Shown one piece after another: positions 24,586 through 32,260 of a stretch of 64,000 nucleotides of DNA. The position numbers and the translations under genes were made by a program. Source of the DNA: VBDM01 sp035519135 (GTDB lineage Bacteria > Pseudomonadota > Gammaproteobacteria > Burkholderiales > SG8-39); NCBI GenBank assembly GCA_035519135.1, contig DATIWX010000125.1, forward strand, positions 1 through 64,000. The letters run 5' to 3'. The notes beneath the pieces are model-generated. The model searched no databases and was not told the DNA's origin. It worked only from the letters and a program-made list of their open reading frames with translations. Positions within the stretch are counted from its first letter, which is position 1, and every line of letters begins with the position of its first letter.

Positions 24586-25875
24586 CTACGGGTACAGTCC
24601 GCGCACGGCGTGGGCTTCCAGCACGCGCGTGCAGCCGATGACGTAGGCCGCGGTGCGAAGCGGGATCTTGCGCTCCAGGTGCAGGTCCCACACCGCGCGG
24701 AAGGCGTCGCCCAGGATGCGTTCGAGATTCGCGTTGACGTCGGACTCGCTCCAGAAGAAGCTCGAGAAGTCCTGCACCCACTCGAAGTAGCTGACGGTCA
24801 CGCCTCCGGCGTTGGCGACGACGTCGGGGACTACGGGAATGCCGCGGCGGCGCAGCACGTCGTCGGCCTCGGGCGTGGTCGGTCCGTTCGCGCCTTCGAC
24901 GACGAGGCGGCAGGCGAGGGTCTCCGCGCGCGCCGCGGTGAGCTGGCCCTCGAGCGCCGCCGGCACGAGGATGTCGCAGGGCGTGCGCCAGAACGATTCC
25001 GCGTCGATGGTCCGCGCTCCCGGCGCGCCCGGCAGCGCTCCGCCGGCGTCGCGCCGGGCCTTCACCGCGGCGAGATCCAGGCCCGCCTCGGAAGCGATCG
25101 ATCCGGTGTGGTCCTGCAGCGCGACGATCTTCGCTCCCTGCGCCGCGAACAGCCGTGCCGCCGCCTCGCCGACGTTGCCGTATCCCTGGACGGCGACTTG
25201 CGCGCCGTCGATCACGGCTCCGAGCCGGCCCATGGCCTCGCGCGCGATCTTCACCACGCCGCGGCCGGTCGCGTCGCGCCGGCCCAGGCTTCCGCCCATC
25301 GAGACGGGCTTTCCCGTGACGACGCCGAGGACCGTGCTGCCCTGGCCCATGGAATAGGTATCCATGATCCACGCCATCACCTGCTCGTCGGTGCCGACGT
25401 CGGGCGCGGGCACATCGCGGTCGGGACCGAGCAGCATCGCGATCTCGCTGGCGTAGCGCCGCGTGAGGCGCTCGAGCTCGGCGCGCGACAGCTTGTCGGG
25501 CGCGACCCGCACGCCGCCCTTCGCCCCTCCGTAGGGAAGATTCACCACCGCATTCTTCACCGTCATCCACGCGGCGAGCGCCATCACCTCGGGCAGCGAC
25601 ACGTCGGGGTGATAGCGCAGCCCGCCCTTGCCGGGTCCGCGCGAAAGATTGTGCTGCACGCGAAAACCCTCGAAGTGCGCGTATTCGCCCGAGTCGAGCC
25701 GTATCGGCACGTCGACGGCGAGGCAGCGCTTGGGCTGGCGCAGCGTGTCGACGTAGCGAAGCAGGCCCTTGGGCAGGAGCGGCGCCACCCGCTCGATCTG
25801 CGCGAGGTAGGTTTCCCAGGGACCGGATCCGGCGGCGCGGGCGTAGGAGGGCTGAACGGGGGACGGGGAATCCAA
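24586..25875 (-). CDS. gdhA: Glu/Leu/Phe/Val dehydrogenase family, glutamate dehydrogenase
   Basis: A 429-residue enzyme that should interconvert glutamate and 2-oxoglutarate plus ammonia in the cytoplasm. The substrate domain shows GFRVQHNLSRGPGKGGLRYHPDV and the active-site Lys motif LPYGGAKGGVRV, then DVPAPDVGTDEQVMAW. The Rossmann part has VAVQGYGNVGEAAARLF. VEGANGPTTPEAD and DVVANAGGVTVSYFEWVQD close the site. Length fits the ~420-residue group typical of NAD-linked enzymes. The start is TTG 25875 with GGAG upstream. It converges on the GGDEF-EAL gene and diverges from the carboxymuconolactone-decarboxylase-like gene (78-nt gap). Confidence 0.92.
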   Translation of the reverse strand: MDSPSPVQPSYARAAGSGPWETYLAQIERVAPLLPKGLLRYVDTLRQPKRCLAVDVPIRLDSGEYAHFEGFRVQHNLSRGPGKGGLRYHPDVSLPEVMALAAWMTVKNAVVNLPYGGAKGGVRVAPDKLSRAELERLTRRYASEIAMLLGPDRDVPAPDVGTDEQVMAWIMDTYSMGQGSTVLGVVTGKPVSMGGSLGRRDATGRGVVKIAREAMGRLGAVIDGAQVAVQGYGNVGEAAARLFAAQGAKIVALQDHTGSIASEAGLDLAAVKARRDAGGALPGAPGARTIDAESFWRTPCDILVPAALEGQLTAARAETLACRLVVEGANGPTTPEADDVLRRRGIPVVPDVVANAGGVTVSYFEWVQDFSSFFWSESDVNANLERILGDAFRAVWDLHLERKIPLRTAAYVIGCTRVLEAHAVRGLYP

Positions 25876-25953
25876 GGCTGGCTCCGTGCATCGCGTGAAC
25901 TCGCGCCAAAGCTTATACGATAATGGGCTTTCGAATCTCTTATCGAGGACGTC

Positions 25954-26526
25954 ATGACGGGAACGCAGGAGCGGCGCTTCAGGCCGCTCGCCGAAAGCGA
26001 GATGAGCGAGGCGCAGCGCAAAGTATACGGGGAGATCGCTTCAGGGCCGCGCGGCGGCGTGCGCGGCCCCTTCAACGCGCTGCTGCGCAGCCCCGAGCTC
26101 GCCGACCGGGCGCAGAAGCTGGGCGAATGGGTGCGCTTCAACAGCTCGCTGCCGGAGCGGCTCAAGGAGTTCGCGATTCTCGTCACCGCCCGCCACTGGA
26201 GCGCGCAGTACGAATGGCACGCACATCATGCGCACGCGCTCAAGGCAGGTCTGGACCCGCGGCTCGCGGCCGAGCTCGCTCTGGGGCGGCGTCCGGCGGG
26301 AATGGCCGAGGACGAAGCGGCGATACACGACTTCTGCAGGGAGCTGCACGAGAAGAAAGCGGTGAGCGACGACAACTACGCTCGGGTCGTGAAGCACTTC
26401 GGCGAGCGCGGCGCCGTGGACCTCATCGGGACGGTCGGGTACTACACCCTGGTCTCGATGGTGCTCAACGTCGACCGGGTACCGATCCCCGGCGGAGCGC
26501 CCGCACCCCTTGCTCCGCTCGGGTGA
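25954..26526 (+). CDS. Carboxymuconolactone decarboxylase-like protein
   Basis: A 190-residue all-helical protein of the CMD/AhpD superfamily. The conserved block is LKEFAILVTARHWSAQYEWHAHHAHALKAGL. The CxxC redox pair of AhpD is absent, so a peroxidase role is unlikely. Relatives include gamma-carboxymuconolactone decarboxylase of protocatechuate breakdown, but many are of unknown function. The ATG at 25954 follows GAGGA. The M20 hydrolase gene starts 4 nt after its stop, and two Bug receptors and an HD protein follow in the same direction, making a likely five-gene operon. Confidence 0.85.
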   Translation: MTGTQERRFRPLAESEMSEAQRKVYGEIASGPRGGVRGPFNALLRSPELADRAQKLGEWVRFNSSLPERLKEFAILVTARHWSAQYEWHAHHAHALKAGLDPRLAAELALGRRPAGMAEDEAAIHDFCRELHEKKAVSDDNYARVVKHFGERGAVDLIGTVGYYTLVSMVLNVDRVPIPGGAPAPLAPLG

Positions 26527-26530
26527 AGCG

Positions 26531-27655
26531 ATGAGCGAATCGGACGCAGTCGGCCTGACGCAGACGCTGCTGCGCTTCGACACCGTCAACCCGCCGGGCC
26601 GCGAGCGCGAGTGCGCGCGCCACGCCGGAGCGCTGCTCGAGCGATGGGGGTTTCGCGTCGACTATCACGAGTACGCCGAGGCGCGCACCAGCGTGGTCGC
26701 GCGCGCCGGCGGGTCCGATGCGAAGCCGCCGCTGTGCCTCACCGGGCATATCGACACCGTGGCGCTGGGCACCGCGGCGTGGACGCGCGACCCCTTCGCC
26801 GGAGAGACCGACGGCGACCGCCTCTACGGCCGCGGCTCCTCGGACATGAAGGCCGGGGTGGCCGCGATCCTGCTCGCGGCGCGCGGTCTGGCGAGGAAGC
26901 TGCCGGGAACGCCCGGCGTCGTTTTGGTGCTCACCGCCGCGGAGGAGGGCGGCTGCGTCGGCTCGCAGCACCTGTTGCGCACGCCGCTCCTCGGCAAGGC
27001 GGGCGCCGTGGTCGTCGGCGAGCCGACCTCGAACTACCCGCTGGTGGGCCACAAGGGCTCGCTCAAGTTCCATGCGAAGTTCCGCGGCGTCTCGGCGCAC
27101 GGCTCGATGCCCGAGCTGGGCGTGAACGCCATCTACAAGGCGGCCAAGGCGGTCGCCAGGCTCGAGGGCTTCGATTTCGGGGTGAAGCCGCACCCCGTGA
27201 TGGGCGGTCCGACCATGAATGTCGGCACCATCGAAGGCGGCCAGGGCGTTAACATGGTGCCGGACGAAGCGCGCATCGGCGTGGACATCCGGACCGTCGC
27301 AGGGATGGATCACGCGGCGCTTCTCTCACGGTTGAGAGACCTTCTCGGAAACGAAGCGGAGGTGGACGTGTTCTCCGACATGAACGCGGTCTGGACCGAG
27401 CCCGAGGCTGAGTGGATTCAGCGCGTGTTCGACATCTGCGCGCACCACCTCGGCGCGCGGCCCGCGGCGAAGACCGCGACCTACAACACCGACGCCGGCA
27501 ATCTCCTCAAGGCCTATGCCGGCGCGCCGACTGTGGTGCTCGGGCCGGGAGAGGCGCGGCTCGCGCACCAGACCGACGAGTACTGCAGCATGGAGCGCAT
27601 CCGGCAGTCGGTCGCGATCTACGAAGCGATCATCCGCGACTGGTGCGGAATATGA
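26531..27655 (+). CDS. M20-family metallohydrolase (ArgE/DapE/ACY1-like)
   Basis: A 374-residue zinc amidohydrolase or peptidase of the cytoplasm. The metal and catalytic motifs are in order: TGHIDTV (His plus catalytic Asp), GRGSSDMKAG (bridging Asp), TAAEEGG (general base Glu and ligand), GEPTS (acidic ligand) and HQTDEY (final His). A dimerisation lid sits between, starting near VGHKGSLKFHAKFRG. It could be an acetylornithine/succinyl-diaminopimelate deacylase or an N-acyl-amino-acid hydrolase; catabolic neighbours favour the last. ATG 26531 was chosen over an upstream TTG that overlaps the previous gene. Its stop overlaps the next start by 4 nt (ATGA). Confidence 0.9.
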   Translation: MSESDAVGLTQTLLRFDTVNPPGRERECARHAGALLERWGFRVDYHEYAEARTSVVARAGGSDAKPPLCLTGHIDTVALGTAAWTRDPFAGETDGDRLYGRGSSDMKAGVAAILLAARGLARKLPGTPGVVLVLTAAEEGGCVGSQHLLRTPLLGKAGAVVVGEPTSNYPLVGHKGSLKFHAKFRGVSAHGSMPELGVNAIYKAAKAVARLEGFDFGVKPHPVMGGPTMNVGTIEGGQGVNMVPDEARIGVDIRTVAGMDHAALLSRLRDLLGNEAEVDVFSDMNAVWTEPEAEWIQRVFDICAHHLGARPAAKTATYNTDAGNLLKAYAGAPTVVLGPGEARLAHQTDEYCSMERIRQSVAIYEAIIRDWCGI

Positions 27656-28593
27656 AACGCGCGCTCGTCACCCTGCTTCTGGCTGTCGCCGCGAACTCGG
27701 CGTCCGCGCAGGCCGTCACCCGCATCATCGTCCCGTTCGCCGCGGGCGGCGTGCAGGATATTCTCGCGCGCGCGATCAGCTCGGAGCTGGGGACGGCGAT
27801 CGGGCGCAGCGTGATCGTCGAGAACCGTCCGGGCGCGGGGGGTACCATCGGCACGGCGCTGGTCGCCAAAGCGCCGCCCGACGGGCACACGCTGGTGCTC
27901 GCGGCTGCGAGCCACACCATCAACGGCTCGCTGCACGCGAAGCTTCCCTACGACCCGATCCGCGACTTCAGCGGCGTGGCGCACATCGGCACGGTGGAGT
28001 ACGTTCTCATGATCAACCCGCGGATTCCGGCGAAGACGGTCGGCGAATTCGTCGCCTACGCCCGCGCCAATCCGGGCAAGCTCAACTACGCTACCGCGGG
28101 CAGCGGCACCGCCACGCACCTGTCCATGGCCTACTTCGCCGCGCTCGCCGGCATCGACATGGCCCACATCCCGTTCAAGGGCACCAACGAGGCCGTGAAC
28201 GAGGTTCTGGCCGGCCGCGCCGACGCGGTGATCGCGGCCAACATCGGGGCGCTGGCCTTCGTCAAGGACCCGCGCATCCGAATGCTCGGGGTTACCTCGG
28301 CGAAGCGCTCGAAGTTCCTGCCCGAGCTGCCGACGATCGCCGACGGCGTGCCCGGGTACGAGTTCGATTCCTGGCTGGGCCTGCTGGGGCCGGCCGGAAT
28401 GCCCAGAGGGACCGTCGATCAGCTCAACCTTGCGGTCGCCGCCCTCCTGCGGGACGCGGTGATCCTCGAGCGCCTGGCGAAGCAGGGCATCGAGCCCCAG
28501 GCGCTGAGCCCGGAGGCCTTCGATGCGCTGCTGCGCGCCGATTTCGACAAGATGGCGCGCGTCGTCAAGGCTTCCGGCGCGCGGGTCGAATAG
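27652..28593 (+). CDS. Bug/TctC-family periplasmic binding protein, coupled to the M20 hydrolase
   Basis: A 313-residue exported receptor with signal peptide ending NSASAQA. Marks are IIVPFAAGGVQDILARA, IVENRPGAGGTIG, PPDGHTLVLA, LPYDPIRDFSGVAHI, and IPFKGTNEAV in place of the usual VPYKG. The ATG at 27652 overlaps the M20 stop by 4 nt, showing translational coupling. The ligand may therefore be the hydrolase's substrate, for example an acylated amino acid. A second, distinct Bug gene follows after 31 nt. Confidence 0.93.
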   Translation: MKRALVTLLLAVAANSASAQAVTRIIVPFAAGGVQDILARAISSELGTAIGRSVIVENRPGAGGTIGTALVAKAPPDGHTLVLAAASHTINGSLHAKLPYDPIRDFSGVAHIGTVEYVLMINPRIPAKTVGEFVAYARANPGKLNYATAGSGTATHLSMAYFAALAGIDMAHIPFKGTNEAVNEVLAGRADAVIAANIGALAFVKDPRIRMLGVTSAKRSKFLPELPTIADGVPGYEFDSWLGLLGPAGMPRGTVDQLNLAVAALLRDAVILERLAKQGIEPQALSPEAFDALLRADFDKMARVVKASGARVE

Positions 28594-28624
28594 CCTAGAA
28601 TCGAGAATGTCCCAGGAGAATCTC

Positions 28625-29590
28625 ATGCTCCGCTTCCTCACCGCGACGCTCGCGGCGGCCGCATGCCTGCTGCCGCAGGCCGCGCCGGCGCAGGACTATC
28701 CCGCGCGCGAAATCCGCTCGCTGTGCAACTACGCGCCGGGCTCGGGAGCCGACATCATCGTGCGCTTCTATAGCGACCGGCTCTCCAAGCTCGCCGGCAA
28801 GGCGGTGATCGTGGAGAACCGGGTCGGCGCGAACGGCGCGCTTGCCACCGACGCGCTCGCGAAGTCGAAGCCCGACGGCTACACCATCCTGATCACTCCG
28901 GCGAGCGCAACCATCGTGTCCGCGCCCTACATGTTCAAGAGCCTGCCCTTCGATTCCGCGAAGGATTTTGCGGCGGTGACGACGATCGCCTCGCTGTCGT
29001 TCGTGATCCTGGTCGACGCGGGCGGACCGATCAGGTCGATTCCAGATCTGGTCGCGCACCTTAGGGCGAAGCCCGGGGAGAGCTTCTACGGCGCGACCAG
29101 CAACACCGGGGTGATCGCGGCGGAACTCTTCAAGACTGCGGCCGGCGTGAAGACGACCTACGTTCCGTACAAGCAGAACGTCCAGGCGCTCACCGATCTC
29201 CTGATCGGGCAGCTCGACTTCATCTCCTTCGACGCGACCTGGGCGCTGGGCCAGGCCAAGGCGGGGAAGCTGCGCATTCTCGCGGCGACGGCCGCGAAGC
29301 GTTCGACGGCGCTGCCCGACGTGCCGACGCTCGCCGAGCTCGGCTTCGGCGGCAACGACGTCTCGCCCTGGTGGGGTGTCGTCGTCGCCGCGGGCACGCC
29401 CAGGCCGGTCGTGGACAAGCTGGCCGGCTGGTTCAATCAGATCACCAGCGCGGAAGACACCAGGCAATTTCTCGCCAATTCGGCGTTCGACCCGTTCCCG
29501 GGGTCCCCCGAGCAGATGCAGTCGCTCATGAAGAGCGACGCGCAACGCTGGAAGCATTACGTCGAGCTGGCGAAGATCGAGCCGCAGTAG
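28625..29590 (+). CDS. Bug/TctC-family periplasmic binding protein
   Basis: A 321-residue exported receptor with signal peptide ending AAPAQDYP. It shows the diverged first loop LCNYAPGSGADIIVRFYSD, IVENRVGANGALATD, KPDGYTILIT and VPYKQNVQALTDLLIGQLDFISFD. The start at ATG 28625 is supported by CAGGAGAA just upstream; ATG 28607 in the same frame lacks such a site. It follows another Bug gene by 31 nt, yet the ligand-loop residues differ, so the two probably bind different compounds. The HD-domain gene begins 11 nt after its stop. Confidence 0.92.
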   Translation: MLRFLTATLAAAACLLPQAAPAQDYPAREIRSLCNYAPGSGADIIVRFYSDRLSKLAGKAVIVENRVGANGALATDALAKSKPDGYTILITPASATIVSAPYMFKSLPFDSAKDFAAVTTIASLSFVILVDAGGPIRSIPDLVAHLRAKPGESFYGATSNTGVIAAELFKTAAGVKTTYVPYKQNVQALTDLLIGQLDFISFDATWALGQAKAGKLRILAATAAKRSTALPDVPTLAELGFGGNDVSPWWGVVVAAGTPRPVVDKLAGWFNQITSAEDTRQFLANSAFDPFPGSPEQMQSLMKSDAQRWKHYVELAKIEPQ

Positions 29591-29601
29591 GAGGTGCGCA
29601 C

Positions 29602-30324
29602 ATGAAAGCCCAAGCTCTCACATCCGACCAGCGCGCCGACGCGCTCGAGGAAAGCCTGATGAAGCAGACGCACAAACCGGCCGTGCGGCGCGGCACGGGC
29701 GTGTTGTTCGGCGGCCTCACGCCGAGCGGTGCGCCCATCGAGATCAAGCCGCTCGCGCCGATGCCGCCCAAGCCCACGCTTGCCGACTTCTTCCGGCTGC
29801 GCTTCATGCCGCACACCGTGACGCACATGCTGCAGAGCGCGACCGATGCTCTCAAGAAAGGCGAGCCCGAGGACATCGTGCTCGCCTGCCTGCTGCACGA
29901 CATCGCCATCAACCTGCTCAAGGTCGACCACGGCTACTGGGCGGCGCAGATGCTCGAGCCCTACGTTTCGGAGAAGATCAGCTGGGCGATCCGCCACCAC
30001 CAGGCGCTGCGCTTCTTCGCCGACCCGGAAGCCGGGTACGAGTATCCGCAGCGCTACGTGCAGATCTTCGGCGAGGGCTACCGGCCCGAGCCCTACATCC
30101 GCGCGGCATACGAGCAGGCGCGCAAGCACAAGTGGTACATGGAAGCGCGCATGATCACCGTGCACGACCTGTACGCCTTCGATCCGGACATGAAGGTGAG
30201 CATCGATCCTTTCGTCGACATCATCGGGCGGCGCTTCAGGCAGCCGAAGGAGGGGCTGGGGTTCGACGGCAGCCCGGTCGCGCACATGTGGCGCTCGCTG
30301 ATCTACCCGGACAACCCGCTCTGA
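29602..30324 (+). CDS. HD-domain protein, possible metal-dependent phosphohydrolase or oxygenase
   Basis: A 240-residue soluble protein. The metal-binding pattern is PHTVTHMLQSA (His), LACLLHDIAI (His-Asp), HGYWAAQML (His) and IRHHQALRFF (His). This matches the HD superfamily, which includes phosphohydrolases and di-iron oxygenases of the PhnZ/MIOX type. The N-terminal ~55 residues (TGVLFGGLTPSGAPIEIKPLAPMPPKP) are proline-rich and lie outside the fold. TAGGAGGT gives a strong ribosome site before ATG 29602. The gene ends the run that starts at the CMD-like gene, and its stop abuts the stop of the convergent Bug gene. A substrate cannot be named. Confidence 0.75.
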   Translation: MKAQALTSDQRADALEESLMKQTHKPAVRRGTGVLFGGLTPSGAPIEIKPLAPMPPKPTLADFFRLRFMPHTVTHMLQSATDALKKGEPEDIVLACLLHDIAINLLKVDHGYWAAQMLEPYVSEKISWAIRHHQALRFFADPEAGYEYPQRYVQIFGEGYRPEPYIRAAYEQARKHKWYMEARMITVHDLYAFDPDMKVSIDPFVDIIGRRFRQPKEGLGFDGSPVAHMWRSLIYPDNPL

Positions 30325-31335
30325 CTACTCGGGCTCAAGCCCGATCGCTTTCACCAGCTTCCCCACGGCGTCGATCTCGCGGCGCAGGTGCGCATCTAGC
30401 TCCTCCGGCGTGCTCGCCAGCGTGGCGAGGCCCAGGTCGTTGAGCTTGACCTGAACGTCCGGCGCCTTGAGTGCTGCGCGCACTTCTTCGCTCAGGCGTC
30501 TGGCGATCGGAGCGGGAAGGCCCGCCGGGCCGAAGAACGCCCACCACGCCGGAAAGCCCTGGAAGCCCGGCACGATCTCTGCCACCGTCGGCAGCTCGGG
30601 CAGGCGCTCGGAGCGCCGGGTGTCGACGATCGCGAGGGGTTTCACCTTGTTCACCATGTTGGGCGCGAGGAAGGCGTAGGTCGGGAACCACAGCGCGACG
30701 CGTCCGCTCGCCCAGTCGTTGATCATCTGCGAGAAGTTGGCCTGCGCGTAGGGCACGTGCAGCAGGTCGATGCCGGCGTAGAGCTTGAGCGACTCCCCGG
30801 TCAGGTGGAACACCGAGCCCACTCCGGTGGAAGCGTATTCGAGCTTCCCGGGATTGCGCTTCGCGTAGTCGATCAACTCCGCGAGGGAATTCACCGGGAC
30901 CGAGGCGTTGACCACGACATAGCTCGGCGAGCTGACCGCGAGGCTGACCGGCGCGAAGTCCTTGAGCACGTCGAAGGCGAGGTTCTTGTAGAGGAAGCGC
31001 GCGTTGACGTAGGTCCCGGAGGTCCCGTAGGTGAGGGTATAGCCGTCGGGACCGGCCTTGGCGAGCGCCTGCGCCGCCTGCGCCCCGCGCGCCGCGGTCT
31101 TCAGCTCGACCACCACCGGCTGGCCGAGGCTCGCGGTCATCTTCGCGGCCATCAGCCGCAGCGCCGCGTCGCCGCTCGATCCCGGCGATGCGGTGCTCAC
31201 CACGAGTATCGGCTTCGACGGATACGTTTGAGGTCGGGTCGACGTCGCGGTGAGGAAGAGCGCCGCGGCGACCGCCCAGACTGCAGCGTGCCGGTAGAGA
31301 CCCCTCGCTTCGCTCGGGATGACGGACCGTGTCAT
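30325..31335 (-). CDS. Bug/TctC-family periplasmic binding protein with repeat-derived N-terminus
   Basis: A 336-residue receptor. The mature part begins about TYPSKPILVVSTASPGSSGDAALRLMAAKM and continues with VVVELKTAARGAQAAQAL, GPDGYTLTYG, LAFDVLKDFAPVSL and VPYAQANFSQMI. It is more diverged than the others: the usual ENRPGAGG motif is lost. The first codons are unusual: residues 5-13 (VIPSEARGL) are encoded inside a repeat arm at 31297-31323, before a normal hydrophobic signal core (AVWAVAAALFLTATS). No clear ribosome site precedes ATG 31335. The nitroreductase gene lies upstream on the same strand. Confidence 0.85.
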   Translation of the reverse strand: MTRSVIPSEARGLYRHAAVWAVAAALFLTATSTRPQTYPSKPILVVSTASPGSSGDAALRLMAAKMTASLGQPVVVELKTAARGAQAAQALAKAGPDGYTLTYGTSGTYVNARFLYKNLAFDVLKDFAPVSLAVSSPSYVVVNASVPVNSLAELIDYAKRNPGKLEYASTGVGSVFHLTGESLKLYAGIDLLHVPYAQANFSQMINDWASGRVALWFPTYAFLAPNMVNKVKPLAIVDTRRSERLPELPTVAEIVPGFQGFPAWWAFFGPAGLPAPIARRLSEEVRAALKAPDVQVKLNDLGLATLASTPEELDAHLRREIDAVGKLVKAIGLEPE

Positions 31336-31391
31336 TTGTCGCCCGCGATCGCAGACATTGTCATTCCGAAAGCGCAAGCCCGAGGAATCTC
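31297..31391. repeat. Inverted-repeat element between nitroreductase and Bug genes
   Basis: Two related arms point away from each other. Read on the minus strand, 31323-31297 gives GTCATCCCGAGCGAAGCGAG followed by GGGTCTC. On the plus strand, 31360-31391 gives GTCATTCCGAAAGCGCAAGC followed by CCGAGGAATCTC. They share the frame GTCATnCCGA...CGAGG...TCTC and are separated by 36 nt. This resembles a short dispersed intergenic repeat that I recall from many bacterial genomes (GTCATTCCGAGCGAAGCGAG). The left arm lies inside the Bug coding frame. Confidence 0.6.
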
Positions 31392-31402
31392 AGTACGCAC
31401 AA

Positions 31403-32221
31403 TCAGGTCTTCGTGTCGCCGTTTCCGGGACCAGGAAGCAGGCTGTCTTTGAGGTGATAGCGGAACATGGTCTTGCCGCGCAGCTTGTACAGGTAATCGA
31501 TGATGTCCTCGTTCGACATGTACTTGGACATGTCGTAGGTCTCGCGATGAACGATCTCCTTCAGCTCGCGCCGCACCCCGGGCTTGCGCTCGATGTCGGC
31601 GTAGCCGACCGAGATGATGAGATACACGTCGATCAGGTCGGGGACGCCGAGAACGCGCTTGAGGGGCTCCTGCACGTGCACCGTACCCCAGTGCGAGCCC
31701 AGGCCGAGCGACGCGATCGCGAGCTGCATGTGGGTGCAGGTGTTCGCCAGGCCGTCGGTGAAGTGGCTGGCGTGGCGGCCGAAGGTGAACGCGGCGTTCA
31801 CCGTCGCCCACTGCCTGCGCCCGTCGCCGAGTACCACGATCACCACCGGCGCCTCGTGCCAGGGGCGGCGCTGCTGGCCGCCGGTGGAGTTGCGGATCTT
31901 CTGCCACTCGTCCCTGAGATCGTCGCCCTTCACCTGGAAGGCCGGGTGGCGCAGCTCGAAGGGCCGCATCTGCTCCATCCAGAAGCAGAACTCCTGGTTG
32001 GTGTCCTGGAAAGCGTCGTAGAGCTCCTTCTTCTTGTTCGGGTCCTTGATCACGAGATATTCCCAGGGCTGTCCGTTCGCCCCCGACATCGCCCAGCGCC
32101 CGGCCTCGAGGATCTTCTCGACGTATTCTTCGGGAATGGGATCGGGCTTGATGCGGCGCACGCTCATGCGCGTGGTCATGATGCGATGGAGAACGTCGTA
32201 GTCGGATTCAGCGGCGGGCAT
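31403..32221 (-). CDS. Nitroreductase-family flavoprotein
   Basis: A 272-residue FMN-dependent oxidoreductase fold. TTRMSVRRIKPDPIPEEYVEKILEAGRWAMSGANGQPWEYLVIKD is the N-terminal FMN-binding segment (quoted here as separate motifs: TTRMSVRR, AGRWAMSGANGQPWEY). LGLGSHWGTV near residue 195 is the second flavin contact. An insertion with CFWMEQMRP and a C-terminal tail (MSKYMSNEDIIDYLYKLRGK) go beyond the ~220-residue basic fold. Relatives reduce nitroaromatics, quinones or enones, or dehalogenate. The ATG at 32221 has GGAGAAT upstream. It is divergent from the aminopeptidase gene (39-nt gap). Confidence 0.88.
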   Translation of the reverse strand: MPAAESDYDVLHRIMTTRMSVRRIKPDPIPEEYVEKILEAGRWAMSGANGQPWEYLVIKDPNKKKELYDAFQDTNQEFCFWMEQMRPFELRHPAFQVKGDDLRDEWQKIRNSTGGQQRRPWHEAPVVIVVLGDGRRQWATVNAAFTFGRHASHFTDGLANTCTHMQLAIASLGLGSHWGTVHVQEPLKRVLGVPDLIDVYLIISVGYADIERKPGVRRELKEIVHRETYDMSKYMSNEDIIDYLYKLRGKTMFRYHLKDSLLPGPGNGDTKT

Positions 32222-32260
32222 GGTGGATTCTCCGGCGGGGCCTGTGCGACTATAGCAAGG

